From CAYLLT01 sp964384465 (GTDB lineage Bacteria > Planctomycetota > Phycisphaerae > UBA1845 > PWPN01), in NCBI GenBank assembly GCA_964384465.1, contig CAYLLT010000016.1:1-64000 (forward strand): a DNA stretch of 64,000 bases, given 5' to 3'. Below the pieces are notes generated by a model. That model worked only from the letters and a program-made list of their open reading frames with translations. It searched no databases and was not told where the DNA came from. The position numbers and the translations under genes are program-made. Positions 41,651 through 53,134 of this stretch are shown here, piece after piece. Every line of letters starts with the position of its first letter. The first letter of the stretch is position 1.

Positions 41651-42748
41651 TTGGTCACACCCGTTCAACTGCCTGCACGCCTGCGACATCCGGCCATTCT
41701 GGTCTACCTGCTGGGTGGTCTGGCTGGATCTGGCTTGAATCTGGCGATCAGTGTCACCCTCCACAACCTGACCGGTTTGAATCCGTTCATTTCTTTTCTG
41801 TGCGGGACGCTCTGCAACCAGCTTTTTCATCTGGTTTACTATCACCTGGTCTATGTGAACCAGGAGATCCGGACGCGCAACTCCTGGCCGGTGCAGCTTC
41901 TGCTTTATCTGTGCGTGGCCCTGGCCGGCCTGGTGCCCTTGTGGGTGGGTCTGCGCGTGCTGGGGCTGAGCTTCGTCAGCGCGGCCTTGGCCACCATCGG
42001 CCTGCTATCCGTGCTGAACACGGTCCTGATCCGCGTGTCCACCTTCAGTTCCGCCCAACTGGCCGAGATCGAATACCGCGAACTGGACGAGGCCTTCTAC
42101 GATGACCAGACCGACGTACACAAGGTGAACCGGATACGGGCCTGGTTTCATCGCTCGCGTTTCCGGGAGCTGGGCCGGTGGGTATCCGCGCACCACCGTC
42201 CGGGGATGCGCATCGCCGATCTGGGCTGCGGCAATTGCTTGTGGAACGATGCCCAACTGCCGGTGACCGGCGTGGACATCAACGAAAAGATGCTTCAATG
42301 GGCCATGCGGAACCATCGGATCCGCGAATACCGGGTCAGTTCCAATCTGGCCGACACGGGCCTGCCCGCGGAGGGCTTCGACATGGTGATCATGTCCGAA
42401 ACCCTGGAGCACCTGATCGATCTGTCCGGGACGCTGGCCGAGGTGCGGCGGATTCTCAAGCCCGGCGGGACTTTCCTGATCACCGTGCCCTACGATTTCT
42501 TCCTCGGACCCTTTTTTGTTCTTTTTAACGTTAATTGCTTCTATCAGGGTTACTGTCGCGGCAGCCGCTACCATCGTTTGCGCTGCGGCCATGTCAACCA
42601 CTTCACCCGAAAGCAACTGGTGCATACCCTCGCCGGCAACGGCTTCGACGTCCGCGAGGTCCGCGTGGTCAACGGGCTGTCGCTGTATGCGGCCGCGGTC
42701 AAGGCCCCTCCGGCCGCGACGCAGCCCCCCGGCAGGAAAGGTAATTGA
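41651..42748 (+). CDS. GtrA-like membrane domain fused to a class I methyltransferase
   Basis: The first 130 residues are a four-helix GtrA-like membrane domain (LVYLLGGLAGSGLNLAISVT, FLCGTLCNQLFHLVYY). A SAM-dependent methyltransferase follows: MRIADLGCGNCLWND (motif I), VTGVDINEKML, FDMVIMSETLEHL and RILKPGGTFLITVPYD. GtrA proteins act with glycosyltransferases on lipid-linked sugars, so the methylated group could belong to a glycan or its lipid carrier (inference). Start is TTG 41651 with CAGGTG upstream. It shares one base with the next gene (TGATG). Confidence 0.8.
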   Translation: MVTPVQLPARLRHPAILVYLLGGLAGSGLNLAISVTLHNLTGLNPFISFLCGTLCNQLFHLVYYHLVYVNQEIRTRNSWPVQLLLYLCVALAGLVPLWVGLRVLGLSFVSAALATIGLLSVLNTVLIRVSTFSSAQLAEIEYRELDEAFYDDQTDVHKVNRIRAWFHRSRFRELGRWVSAHHRPGMRIADLGCGNCLWNDAQLPVTGVDINEKMLQWAMRNHRIREYRVSSNLADTGLPAEGFDMVIMSETLEHLIDLSGTLAEVRRILKPGGTFLITVPYDFFLGPFFVLFNVNCFYQGYCRGSRYHRLRCGHVNHFTRKQLVHTLAGNGFDVREVRVVNGLSLYAAAVKAPPAATQPPGRKGN

Positions 42749-44478
42749 TGATGGCCAGGCGCAACCGGAACCAGCCCACACCTCGCGCCACCCCGCAGAA
42801 AACGGGCCCGTCGTCGGTGCGGAAGCAGCACCTGGCCGTCTTGGCGGTGGTGATCCTGGGTGCGGTGCTGCGGCTTGCGTGGCTGGACTCCGTTCCTCCG
42901 GCAATCAACCAGGACGAGGCCGTCGCCGCCTACGATGCCTGGTGCCTGCGCGAAACGGGTCAGGATCATTACGGGCAACGCTGGCCGATCTTCTTCCGGG
43001 CCTTCCGCGACTACCATCCCGGACTACCCATTTACCTGCAAATGCCTTTCCAGGCCCTCCTGGGCATGAACCCCTGGAGCGTGCGTCTTCCCGAGGCACT
43101 GATGGGCAGCCTGCACGTCTGGCTGGTCTTTCTGCTGGCCCGGAGGTTCATGGGCTTTCAGGTCGGGCTGTGGTCGGCCCTTCTGCTGGCGATCTCTCCC
43201 TGGCATATGCACATATCCCGCCTGGCCTTTGGTCTGACCCTCTCGCTGACCTTGGTGACCCTGGGCCTGCTGTGGATCTTTTCCGCCGTCCAGCCGCCTC
43301 CGGGGCAGGGCCCGTTCTGGAAGCGACACCTGGGTTTCCTACAGCTTATGGGGGCCGGGCTGGTCCTGGGGCTGGCCCTGTGGACCTACCACGCGTTTCG
43401 CGTGGTCGTGCCCCTGTTGTTATTCGGGGCGGCGGCGCTTTACGCAAAACAGATATGGACGTATGCCGCACAACCTCGCGGCAAATGGGGCATGGCTGCC
43501 TTTCTATTGGGGCTTCTTCTCGGCGTCGGTCCATTCCTGTGGGCCAGCATCACGACTCCCCGGCAAGCCTGGGCACGAGCGTTGAGCACCACGCTGCTAA
43601 GCTCGTCGCAAGGTACGACGGATATAGCCGGCCGCATCCTCCGCACGTACTGCATGCACTTCTCGCCCAGCTTTCTCTTCACCAGAGGCGATCCATACAT
43701 CGTGCAGCACGTTCCCGATTATGGCCAGCTCCATTACTTTTATGCGCTGCTCCTGCCACTGGGGCTGGTCCGCGTGTTTCGCCGATGGCGGAGCGAGCGT
43801 TTCGGATTGCTGATCCTGTGGTGGATTCTCATTGGCCCGGTACCGGCGGCCCTGACTGTCTTGCAGGCGGGGCACTGCCTCCGCTCGGCCGGCGTCCTGC
43901 CCGCTATAGACATACTGGCGGCCGGCGGTCTGGAGATGGTCCTGGTTGCCGCGGCGCGAAGATCCCGCCGGCTCCACCGTGGTGCTCTGGCAAGCTGTAC
44001 GGTCATTATCGCCGTGAGCGCCGCCTGCTTCGTGTACCTCTTTTTTGTTCCGTATCCCAGAAAAGCTTACGCGGATTTCCAGGCCGAGTGGAAGGAGGTA
44101 TGCGCGGAAGTCCGACAGCGGGAGTCGGACTACAACGCCGTCATTCTCACGCGGGAATACACCAACCAGCTCGGCATTCTATATCTTTTCTGGGGCAAGA
44201 TCGACCCTAAAATTTATCTGAAGGGTCCGCGTCACATTCACGAAGGTCCGATGTGGGACACCATGACTCAGGCGGGTAACGTCTACTTCCTGGAGCGCGG
44301 CGAGTATCTCGACGACTTGCGGGCATTGCCCGCTGGAACTCGAATACTCATGGCCGAACGGCCATGGAACCCCGTGCCCGGCACCGAGCTGAGGCGGTTC
44401 CATTATCCCGACGGCAGGGTCGCGCTCATTCTCTACGCCGTATCCGCCAGCCGCCCAGAATCGGGTGACGCGAAGTGA
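42748..44478 (+). CDS. GT-39-like (ArnT/PMT type) membrane glycosyltransferase
   Basis: The protein has about eleven hydrophobic segments and the GT-C acidic motif in loop 1 (INQDEAVAAYDAWCLRETG, with the DE pair). The large C-terminal domain faces out. Such enzymes move sugars from polyprenyl phosphate to lipids or proteins. It overlaps the stop of the methyltransferase gene by one base and has GGAAAGG upstream, so the two act in one pathway. A second GT-C gene lies at 27697-29541. Confidence 0.82.
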   Translation: MMARRNRNQPTPRATPQKTGPSSVRKQHLAVLAVVILGAVLRLAWLDSVPPAINQDEAVAAYDAWCLRETGQDHYGQRWPIFFRAFRDYHPGLPIYLQMPFQALLGMNPWSVRLPEALMGSLHVWLVFLLARRFMGFQVGLWSALLLAISPWHMHISRLAFGLTLSLTLVTLGLLWIFSAVQPPPGQGPFWKRHLGFLQLMGAGLVLGLALWTYHAFRVVVPLLLFGAAALYAKQIWTYAAQPRGKWGMAAFLLGLLLGVGPFLWASITTPRQAWARALSTTLLSSSQGTTDIAGRILRTYCMHFSPSFLFTRGDPYIVQHVPDYGQLHYFYALLLPLGLVRVFRRWRSERFGLLILWWILIGPVPAALTVLQAGHCLRSAGVLPAIDILAAGGLEMVLVAAARRSRRLHRGALASCTVIIAVSAACFVYLFFVPYPRKAYADFQAEWKEVCAEVRQRESDYNAVILTREYTNQLGILYLFWGKIDPKIYLKGPRHIHEGPMWDTMTQAGNVYFLERGEYLDDLRALPAGTRILMAERPWNPVPGTELRRFHYPDGRVALILYAVSASRPESGDAK

Positions 44479-44557
44479 CCCTTTCGGTCGCGGCTAAACG
44501 CTCCTAAAATAGATGCAGCCGCTTTGCCGCGTAAGATTCACCAAGCGGAGTTCAGAG

Positions 44558-47500
44558 ATGACGTTCAACTCGTGTGTTCATTCCCGTCTTCGCGGGTTGC
44601 CTCTCGTCTTCGCGGCCTGTCTGCTCGCATCGCCCACGCCTCTGACCGCGGCGGAAGCCACCGTCAAACCCGAGCCGGCGGTGTCCAGGGAGCAGCAGGC
44701 GAAGATCGACGCGGCCAAGACGCCGGAAGATGCCATCAAGCTGGGCAGCGACTTTTTTACCGCGAAGAATACCGCCGCCGCAGCCGCCGCCATCGAGAAG
44801 GCCATCAAACTCAAGCCGGAGCTGCTCACCGACACCAAGCGGCAGACTCCCAAACCGTGGAACGACTTCTGGTTGAACTACCGGGCGACACTCCAGGAGG
44901 CGAAGCTCGGTAAGGATGACGCCGCCAGCCGCGTGAAAATCGCGATCTGGTTGCGCGCGGCGGGCGCCCCGACGACGGCTGCGGAAATGCTCCGCCGCGC
45001 GCTGGAGATGAATAAAAACCTGCCCGAAGCGCAAACCCTGGCCAAGCAGTGGAACCTCACCGAGGGCGGCCCGGTGCGATTCGATCTGCGCTACGGGCTG
45101 ACCCAGCCGCTGCTGTTGGATGCGTTCAAGGATGAAGACCAGGACGTTCCGGTCCGCAAGGACCGCCGGTTTCTGCTGCTGCCGTTCGCCTATCAGCCCG
45201 GCGATACACCGCTGACCATCAACAAAACCTCACTCAAGATCACCTCGGACGATAAGAAACCGTGCGCGATCAAGGGCCTGGCATTATTGGAGGGAGCCGG
45301 AGGTTCCCCCCCGGCTGGTACCGCGTCATCAGCCACCCGGATCGATCTCAAGCTCCAGCAGGACAAAGAACCGCTGTGGGAGCGAATCGTGATCGAGAGG
45401 AAAGGCGACACCGGCGAGTTCCGACTCACCTGCTACAACATGACTCCCGCCGTTGTACCTCAGGCCGCGCGAAATCCAGGCGGGCGCCCTCCGGCGGGCG
45501 GTCGCCCTCCGCCAGGCGTGCCACGACGTGCGGCCGCGGGCGAGCAGGGGTCGGGCACCAGCGGCAAACAGGAGCACACCGGCAGTGGTTATGCGGCTGT
45601 TCTCATCGATGTCCCGCAGGCGATGAATTCCGTCGAATGCGAATACCGCGGTATTCCACCGATCCAGTTAGAGGCCAAGCTGCTCACCGCCCTGTCGGAG
45701 CAGCCGAAGGACAATTCGGCGCAGCAGCGCGAAGCTCTGGCCGAGGAATTGATTCCGTACATCGCATCCAAAGAGGGTCCGATTGCCGCCGCGGCAGTGG
45801 GCAAGTTAGCCCTGCTGCGCAGTGCCACCGGCGCGGAAGCCGCGCCCGCCGCGGGGGCTGCCAAATCGGGCCTCTCCACCCCCAAGATCGACAAGGCCCT
45901 GCTCACCGCCATGGGCCATCCCGATGAAATCACCCGCCAGACGGCGTTTGACGCGCTGATCCCCGCCAGCGCCGGGTCGTTGCCGTCGACGGCATCGACG
46001 ACCCTGCCGCCGGAAGGGACGCTCGATCTGATCCGCACGTTCGCCGATGCCGACCCGCTCCTGGCCATGCTCGATGGCATCAAGGCGGCCTTGGCCCAGC
46101 CCGGCAAAGACGCCCCCAATATTCCCCAACCCGGTCCGACCACCGATATCCTGGCGCAATCCGTCGCCCTGCTGCCGCCATCGACTGCCCCGAGCAGCCT
46201 CTTTTCCGTGCTGGCCGCCTGTCTCAATCACAAAGAAGCCAGGGTGCGCGAACGGACCCTCGACATTCTGCTCTCCGACGGCTCGCGCGACAGCGTGACG
46301 GTGCTGGCCAAAGCCGCGGCCGATGCCCGCGAGATCCTGATCCCCAAACTCACGCAGGTCAGCGACAACGAAGTGAAAGCCGCGATCGTCCGCGTGCTGC
46401 TCATCCGCGCGGACGCACCAACCGTCTCGAAACTGCTGGGCAGCGTCGGTCCACTGGCCGTCAACATCACGCGTGATGATGATCCGCTGCTGACCGCGCT
46501 CATGAGCCAGTCGTCGCCGGAAAGCATGCAGAAGCTTTTGGAACTGCTGGGGCGGTCCGACCTGTCGCAGGTCGGCGGCTCGGAAAAATTCAGACGCATC
46601 CTCGACAATCTGGCCGCCGGGCCCAGCGATCCGGCGGTGCGATCGGCCATGCTCAAGCTGGCCCTGGGGCAGTTCAAACTGCCTTACGAAGCGCCGATCA
46701 AACGCGAACGCCAACAGGGCGGCACGCCTACATCGGCCGGTTCGGGATTCGAGTCCATGCTCGCCGCGCTGGCCGTCGGGCCCGACGCCGAGACCGCGAA
46801 CACGGCTGCCGCGGCCCTGTTCGCTTCGGGCAGGATCCACGCGCTCAAAGAGCGTTTCGGCCGCATGGCTTCCAACACCCAGCGGCAAAATCTGGTGCAA
46901 TACCTGCTCAAGGATAAAAAGCTCTGGGAGCAGGAAGCGCTGCCCGTCTTTCTCGCGTCGCGCTTGACGGAGAAGGACCCGCAGCTTGTGCAGCTCGCCC
47001 TTGACGCCCTGGCCCTCATGCACCAGAGGATCGATCCCAAACAGCGGTGGCGGTTCAACCTCGCCGTCAAGCAGGGCCTGGATGCCAAGCAACTGGCCGA
47101 GATGACCTCGAATGCGAACGAGAAGATCAGCAGCCGGGCGGTCGACCTGCTCATCCGCCTGGCGATGATGCCGACCGCCGACGAAAGCGAGTTCAAATCC
47201 GCCACCGACGCGGCCGCGCGCACGCAGAAACTGACCACGCTCGAACAGACGCGCTCCACCAAACCGGCCGGCCGCTACGGCTGCATGCTCTATGTGGATC
47301 TCAAACCGGTCGATTCCGCCGGGGCCGCCGGGGCGGACGGAGCGAGCGGCGCGGGTGCCAATGGTGCAGTCGCTCCCGTCCGGCTCCCGCGGCTCAGCAT
47401 TCCATTGTTGTGCCCGCCTGTCGCTTTACAGGAGTCGGGCGATCGCATCGTGGTGGTCGCCGAGGGGCGGGAGTTGCAAGTGGCCGCTCCCGGTGATGCT

Positions 47501-47779
47501 CCCGCGCCCGGCGCGACCGGCCCGCGAACGTTGCGTATCAATGCCGGTCCGCTTTTGCGATACGCCCTCACCTCGCCCGAGGCGGAAAAGGAGGGCCTGA
47601 CCGACAAGATAGACGTTCTCTCGCTCAACGAGCAGCGGGATTGCGACATGAAATACGAGCAACTCGGTACATGGAGCGGCGAACTCAATATCCAGGACGA
47701 GCCCAGCGCGCCCGCCAGTGACAAGAGCATGCGCGTGGCGGGCGCCAAAATCATTTTCGAGCCTTTACCGCCGAATTAA
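44558..47779 (+). CDS. Large secreted HEAT-like repeat protein
   Basis: A signal peptide ends near TAAEATVK. The first 160 residues look TPR-like (DFFTAKNTAAAAAAIEKAIK). A Pro/Gly-rich insert (near residues 315-345, GGRPPAGGRPPPGVP) precedes a long array of HEAT-like alpha-helical repeats (LAEELIPYIASKEGPIAAAA, LLTAMGHPDEITRQTAFDAL, and others). I found no catalytic motif. The ATG at 44558 with GGAG upstream is preferred over 44513. Confidence 0.72.
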   Translation: MTFNSCVHSRLRGLPLVFAACLLASPTPLTAAEATVKPEPAVSREQQAKIDAAKTPEDAIKLGSDFFTAKNTAAAAAAIEKAIKLKPELLTDTKRQTPKPWNDFWLNYRATLQEAKLGKDDAASRVKIAIWLRAAGAPTTAAEMLRRALEMNKNLPEAQTLAKQWNLTEGGPVRFDLRYGLTQPLLLDAFKDEDQDVPVRKDRRFLLLPFAYQPGDTPLTINKTSLKITSDDKKPCAIKGLALLEGAGGSPPAGTASSATRIDLKLQQDKEPLWERIVIERKGDTGEFRLTCYNMTPAVVPQAARNPGGRPPAGGRPPPGVPRRAAAGEQGSGTSGKQEHTGSGYAAVLIDVPQAMNSVECEYRGIPPIQLEAKLLTALSEQPKDNSAQQREALAEELIPYIASKEGPIAAAAVGKLALLRSATGAEAAPAAGAAKSGLSTPKIDKALLTAMGHPDEITRQTAFDALIPASAGSLPSTASTTLPPEGTLDLIRTFADADPLLAMLDGIKAALAQPGKDAPNIPQPGPTTDILAQSVALLPPSTAPSSLFSVLAACLNHKEARVRERTLDILLSDGSRDSVTVLAKAAADAREILIPKLTQVSDNEVKAAIVRVLLIRADAPTVSKLLGSVGPLAVNITRDDDPLLTALMSQSSPESMQKLLELLGRSDLSQVGGSEKFRRILDNLAAGPSDPAVRSAMLKLALGQFKLPYEAPIKRERQQGGTPTSAGSGFESMLAALAVGPDAETANTAAAALFASGRIHALKERFGRMASNTQRQNLVQYLLKDKKLWEQEALPVFLASRLTEKDPQLVQLALDALALMHQRIDPKQRWRFNLAVKQGLDAKQLAEMTSNANEKISSRAVDLLIRLAMMPTADESEFKSATDAAARTQKLTTLEQTRSTKPAGRYGCMLYVDLKPVDSAGAAGADGASGAGANGAVAPVRLPRLSIPLLCPPVALQESGDRIVVVAEGRELQVAAPGDAPAPGATGPRTLRINAGPLLRYALTSPEAEKEGLTDKIDVLSLNEQRDCDMKYEQLGTWSGELNIQDEPSAPASDKSMRVAGAKIIFEPLPPN

Positions 47780-47803
47780 CTCCGCACATGGCAGGGAAAA
47801 ACT

Positions 47804-48922
47804 ATGTCTAAACCGGGCGATGGTTTGGCCGATGTTGTAGCAGGTGCGACCGCCGTCAGCGAGGTGACGCAGGACAGCCTGCGATATCGCGGATACGAGA
47901 TCGCCGACCTGGCCGACCATTGCCAGTTTGAAGAGGTCGCGCATCTGCTGCTCTATGGCGAGCTGCCGAACCGCGGTCAGCTCGATGCCTTCCGCCGGCG
48001 CATCTTTGCAACCATGAATGTGCCCGCCGGTGTGGCCGAGCAGCTCAGGAAAATCCCCGCGGACGCGCCTTCCATGGACGTGCTCCGCTCGGCGGTCTCG
48101 CTGCTCTCGCACGTCGATCCGGATCGCGAAGACAATTCGCAGCAGGCCAATCTCCGCAAAGCCGAACGGCTTCTGGGCCAGATCCCGGCCGTCATCGGAT
48201 TGCGTAACCGCCTCGCGCATGGGAAAGCCGACATCGGCATCGACCCGCGGGCATCCCACGCGGCCAACCTGCTCCGCCTGCTGACCGGTGCGGTGCCCAG
48301 CGAGCCGCAGGCGCGGGTGATGAACGTATCGCTCGTGCTCTACGCCGAGCACGAGTTCAATGCCTCGACATTCACCGCCCGGGTGATCGTCTCCACGCTG
48401 GCCGACCTGCACGGCGGCGTGGTCGGCGCGATCGCCGCGCTCAAAGGCCCGCTTCACGGCGGGGCCAACGAAGCCGCCATGCAGATGCTGATGGAGATCG
48501 GGACGCCGGAAAATGCCGAACCCTTCATCCGCCGCGCTTTCGCCGAGAAACGCAAGCTGATGGGCTTCGGCCACCGTGTGTACAAGCAGGGCGACCATCG
48601 GGCGCGGATCCTCGAAGCGGGCGCCCGCGAGCTGTGCGAATTGGCCGGGCAGCCGCACTGGACGCAGATCGCCGAGATCGTGGCCGGCATCATGGGGCGG
48701 GAAAAGAACATTCAGCCGAACCTCGACTGGCCCGCCTCCCGGGTGTATTACGCCATGGACCTGCCCATCGAGGTGTATACGCCGATTTTTGTGGCCAGCC
48801 GCGTCTCCGGGTGGGCTGCCCACATCATCGAGCAGCTCGGCGACAACCGCCTGATCCGCCCGTCCAGCGAATACATCGGCCCCCCCCCACGTCAGGTGGT
48901 CCCGCTGGCCCAGCGAGTCTGA
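47804..48922 (+). CDS. gltA: Citrate synthase
   Basis: The type II-like fold carries the three catalytic features: AEHEFNASTFTARV (His), GPLHGGANEAA (His) and the Asp in NLDWPASRVYYAMD, plus FGHRVYKQGDHRA for substrate binding. It condenses oxaloacetate with acetyl-CoA; a 2-methylcitrate role is possible for short members (372 residues). Neighbours do not suggest a propionate cluster. Confidence 0.93.
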   Translation: MSKPGDGLADVVAGATAVSEVTQDSLRYRGYEIADLADHCQFEEVAHLLLYGELPNRGQLDAFRRRIFATMNVPAGVAEQLRKIPADAPSMDVLRSAVSLLSHVDPDREDNSQQANLRKAERLLGQIPAVIGLRNRLAHGKADIGIDPRASHAANLLRLLTGAVPSEPQARVMNVSLVLYAEHEFNASTFTARVIVSTLADLHGGVVGAIAALKGPLHGGANEAAMQMLMEIGTPENAEPFIRRAFAEKRKLMGFGHRVYKQGDHRARILEAGARELCELAGQPHWTQIAEIVAGIMGREKNIQPNLDWPASRVYYAMDLPIEVYTPIFVASRVSGWAAHIIEQLGDNRLIRPSSEYIGPPPRQVVPLAQRV

Positions 48923-49061
48923 TTCAGGATTTTTGAGGATTTCACAGCCCCGGGCAGGCCTGGCAGGGGCTTTGCAAATCCGCCCGCCCGAAGCGACAAT
49001 ATCCCCCCGTTCCACAACCCCGGATTTCTTAGGCGAAAATGATTTTGGAAGGAGAAATAAG

Positions 49062-50258
49062 ATGCGCAGACAGGTATTCGCAGTCGTTTTCGGAATGATC
49101 GGCATCGTGTGTCCACTGTCCTCGGCCCTCGCTGCGGAAGACGCGATTGTCGGCCGGTGGGACCTGACCGTCGGCGATTCGCCCCGGACCGCTCCCTGCT
49201 GGCTGGGCGTCGAGAAAAAAGACGGCAAATTGATCGTGCAGTTTGTGGGTGAGGGCGGCGGCGTCGGGGATATCTCGGATAAAGCTAAAATCGACGGCGA
49301 CCACATCACCTTCCAGGCCCACGGCAGGAAATGGGAGGGCACGGTGAAAGGCCACACCATCACCGGCACGGCCGAAGACGACAAGGGCAAGAAGCAGCCG
49401 TTTGTCGGCGAGCGGTTTGTGCCGAAAATCAACGTCAACGGCACATGGAAAGTGTCGTCGTCCGGCAGGCGAGCGCAGAATGCGACCCTGGAGCTGAAGC
49501 AGAACGGCGATCAGATCACCGGCACGTGGAAAGCTCGCCGGGAGGTCAGCATCGCGGATGCCAAGCTCTCGAACGGCGTATTCAGCTTTTCGATGCCGGG
49601 CAGGGGGGGCGCGTCGTCTCGAACCATTGAAGTTAACGTCAAAGGCGATGTCATGGAGAGCAAGTCCGCCGGGCGTCAACAGAATTTCAAGGCACAACGC
49701 GAGCGCGAATGGGCCGAGCCGATCGAACTCTTCAACGGCAAGGACCTTGCGGGCTGGAAGCCGATCGGGAACGTCGAGAACTCCAACTGGAAAGTCGTCG
49801 ATGGCGTGATGGCCAATACCGCCGGCGGCGCGAACATCATGACCGAACGCGCGTTCGGCGATTTCAAACTGCACGTCGAATTCAATATCCCGGCCAAGAG
49901 CAACAGCGGTGTTTATCTGCGCGGCCGGCACGAGATCCAGATCGAGGACACTTTTGGCCGTCCGCCGGAATCACACATCTGCGGCGCCATTTACAGCCGG
50001 CTCACGCCCAGTGTGAATGCCGCAAAGCAGCCCGGCGAATGGCAGACCTTCGACATTACCCTGATCGGCACGTACGTCACCGTCGTGCACAACGGCCAAA
50101 CCATCATCGACAACCAGGAGATCGAAGGCATCACCGGCGGCGCCCTCGACAGCAAGGAAGGTTCGCCCGGCCCCATCTACTTCCAGGGCGACCACGGGCC
50201 CGTGGACTTCCGAAAAATCATCCTGACGCCCGCCAAGCCCACGGGACCCGACGCATGA
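49062..50258 (+). CDS. Secreted DUF1080 (3-keto-disaccharide hydrolase) protein
   Basis: A signal peptide ends near SSALAAEDA. The C-terminal domain (from about residue 222, EPIELFNGKDLAGWKPIG to GPIYFQGDHGPVDFRKIIL) is DUF1080, a beta-jellyroll that in characterised members hydrolyses 3-keto glycosides. The N-terminal 210 residues are repeats of a small beta-sheet unit (DGDHITFQAHGRKWEGTVKG, NGDQITGTWKARR). GGAGA precedes ATG 49062. The domain is greatly expanded in Planctomycetota. Confidence 0.9.
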   Translation: MRRQVFAVVFGMIGIVCPLSSALAAEDAIVGRWDLTVGDSPRTAPCWLGVEKKDGKLIVQFVGEGGGVGDISDKAKIDGDHITFQAHGRKWEGTVKGHTITGTAEDDKGKKQPFVGERFVPKINVNGTWKVSSSGRRAQNATLELKQNGDQITGTWKARREVSIADAKLSNGVFSFSMPGRGGASSRTIEVNVKGDVMESKSAGRQQNFKAQREREWAEPIELFNGKDLAGWKPIGNVENSNWKVVDGVMANTAGGANIMTERAFGDFKLHVEFNIPAKSNSGVYLRGRHEIQIEDTFGRPPESHICGAIYSRLTPSVNAAKQPGEWQTFDITLIGTYVTVVHNGQTIIDNQEIEGITGGALDSKEGSPGPIYFQGDHGPVDFRKIILTPAKPTGPDA

Positions 50259-50334
50259 TCATGACGCGCTGGGGGGCGTGCCGGGTCCCGCCCGGCAGGC
50301 GGGACCTACAGCAGCGGGACGTACGGCAGGCGGT

Positions 50335-51318
50335 TTAGTTGCGCGCGGCTAGTTGTTGCGCTGACGGCCGGTCGCTGAAGCGTATAGGCGTGCCCACCTC
50401 CACCATCTTCCCCAGCCGCTGCGCGTCCCAGTTGGTGAGCCGGAAGCAACCGTGCGAGCCGGTCTTGCCGATCATCTCCGGGTTCGGCGTACCGTGCATG
50501 CCGTAACCCGGCAGGCTCAGCGAGATCCAGCAGCGGCCCACCGGGTTCCGCGGCCCCGGCGGGATCGTCAGCGGTCCGGGCACCTTCTCCTTCACCTCCG
50601 GCCACATCTCCGGCTTGAACGTGTACGTCGGGTCCAGGGCGATGCCGGTGACGTGGGCCGAGCCCGACGGCCGCTTCTCCTTGTCCTTGGCGATCGAGCA
50701 GTGGAACAGGGCGATCAGCTTGTTGTCTTTGTCAACCACGCGGAAGACTTTCTCCGCCAGGTTGATCTCGATGTGATCGGCGCGGGCCGTGCCGGCCGGC
50801 TCTTCGACCACCGGCACCACCACACGGCCGCCGGGCTGGAGCGAGTTGATATTTTTGCCCGGGTTCAACGACGCGAGCAGCCCCAACGTGCAGTGAAACT
50901 TCTCGCCGAGCACATTCTCCAGCGCTTCGTGGCCGAGCCGCTTCAGTTTGCTTTTCTCGACCCAACTCGGCGGCACCGGCCCGATCTCGTCCAGGTCCGC
51001 CTGCTGGATGGTGTACCGTACGATGACGTCATTCGGGTGGATTTGCAGCGCCTGGGCCGTCGCGGCGTCGAGCTGCCCGGTGATGGGCAGGCCGCGGACG
51101 CGCTGAAATTCCTGCGTCGCCAGCGTCGTCTTTCCCCCCGGATGGCCATCGACCAGGCCGGGAGAAAAACCCACGCGATCCAGCGCGACCTGCCAGGCGA
51201 TGTTCCGCCGGAGCGACATTTCCCGCTCGTCGCCCCTTGCTGGCGCCACGGACACGATCAGGAGAACGACGGAGCCGGCCGCCGCCCGTAGTGCGGGTCT
51301 GATTGCGAAGCACGACAT
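50335..51318 (-). CDS. L,D-transpeptidase (YkuD family) with peptidoglycan-binding domain
   Basis: A signal peptide is followed by a PG_binding_1-like segment (GFSPGLVDGHPGGKTTLATQ) and a YkuD domain. The catalytic motif HGTPNPEMIGKTGSHGCFRL contains the conserved His and the nucleophilic Cys in SHGCxRL. It cross-links peptidoglycan or tethers proteins to it. GGGAGG lies before ATG 51318. It opens the all-minus-strand block that runs to the window end. Confidence 0.9.
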   Translation of the reverse strand: MSCFAIRPALRAAAGSVVLLIVSVAPARGDEREMSLRRNIAWQVALDRVGFSPGLVDGHPGGKTTLATQEFQRVRGLPITGQLDAATAQALQIHPNDVIVRYTIQQADLDEIGPVPPSWVEKSKLKRLGHEALENVLGEKFHCTLGLLASLNPGKNINSLQPGGRVVVPVVEEPAGTARADHIEINLAEKVFRVVDKDNKLIALFHCSIAKDKEKRPSGSAHVTGIALDPTYTFKPEMWPEVKEKVPGPLTIPPGPRNPVGRCWISLSLPGYGMHGTPNPEMIGKTGSHGCFRLTNWDAQRLGKMVEVGTPIRFSDRPSAQQLAARN

Positions 51319-51350
51319 GAGACCTCCCTGTCTACTTTTGTCCCATCCTT

Positions 51351-51366
51351 GGGTCGTCGACGACCT
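51351..51366. repeat. SalI-core palindrome, copy 1 (one mismatch)
   Basis: GGGTCGTCGACGACCT lies in the gap between the L,D-transpeptidase and the sigma-54 activator. It differs by one base from three perfect copies at 53085, 53402 and 58441. Confidence 0.6.
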
Positions 51367-51481
51367 TTGGGTTCATCGTGAGCTATCGACTGAATACGCG
51401 GTTTTTCTTGGAACAACCTCCAGTCGAAAGTGAAATCACCAGAATGATACCACCCGGCGGCCGCAACGTCACGCCGTGCGG

Positions 51482-53014
<1,533 letters not shown>

Positions 53015-53084
53015 ATTCTATCCCCCACTCCCACAAGACTTGCAACGCTTACAGCATTCTGCGGGCCGGCGCCCGCAGCGTCAA

Positions 53085-53100
53085 GGGTCGTCGACGACCC
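53085..53100. repeat. SalI-core palindrome, copy 2
   Basis: A perfect 16-bp palindrome, GGGTCGTCGACGACCC, lies between the activator gene and the small lipoprotein gene. Confidence 0.7.
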
Positions 53101-53134
53101 AGCAGTGGCACACATGAGGAGTCCCGGATACGGG

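Noticed and set aside
42516..44210. Plus-strand frame of 564 codons overlapping the GT-39-like gene
   Set aside because: It is out of frame with a confident membrane protein and lacks hydrophobic segments or motifs.
47765..49444. Minus-strand frame of 559 codons opposite citrate synthase
   Set aside because: Antisense shadow crossing two plus-strand genes.
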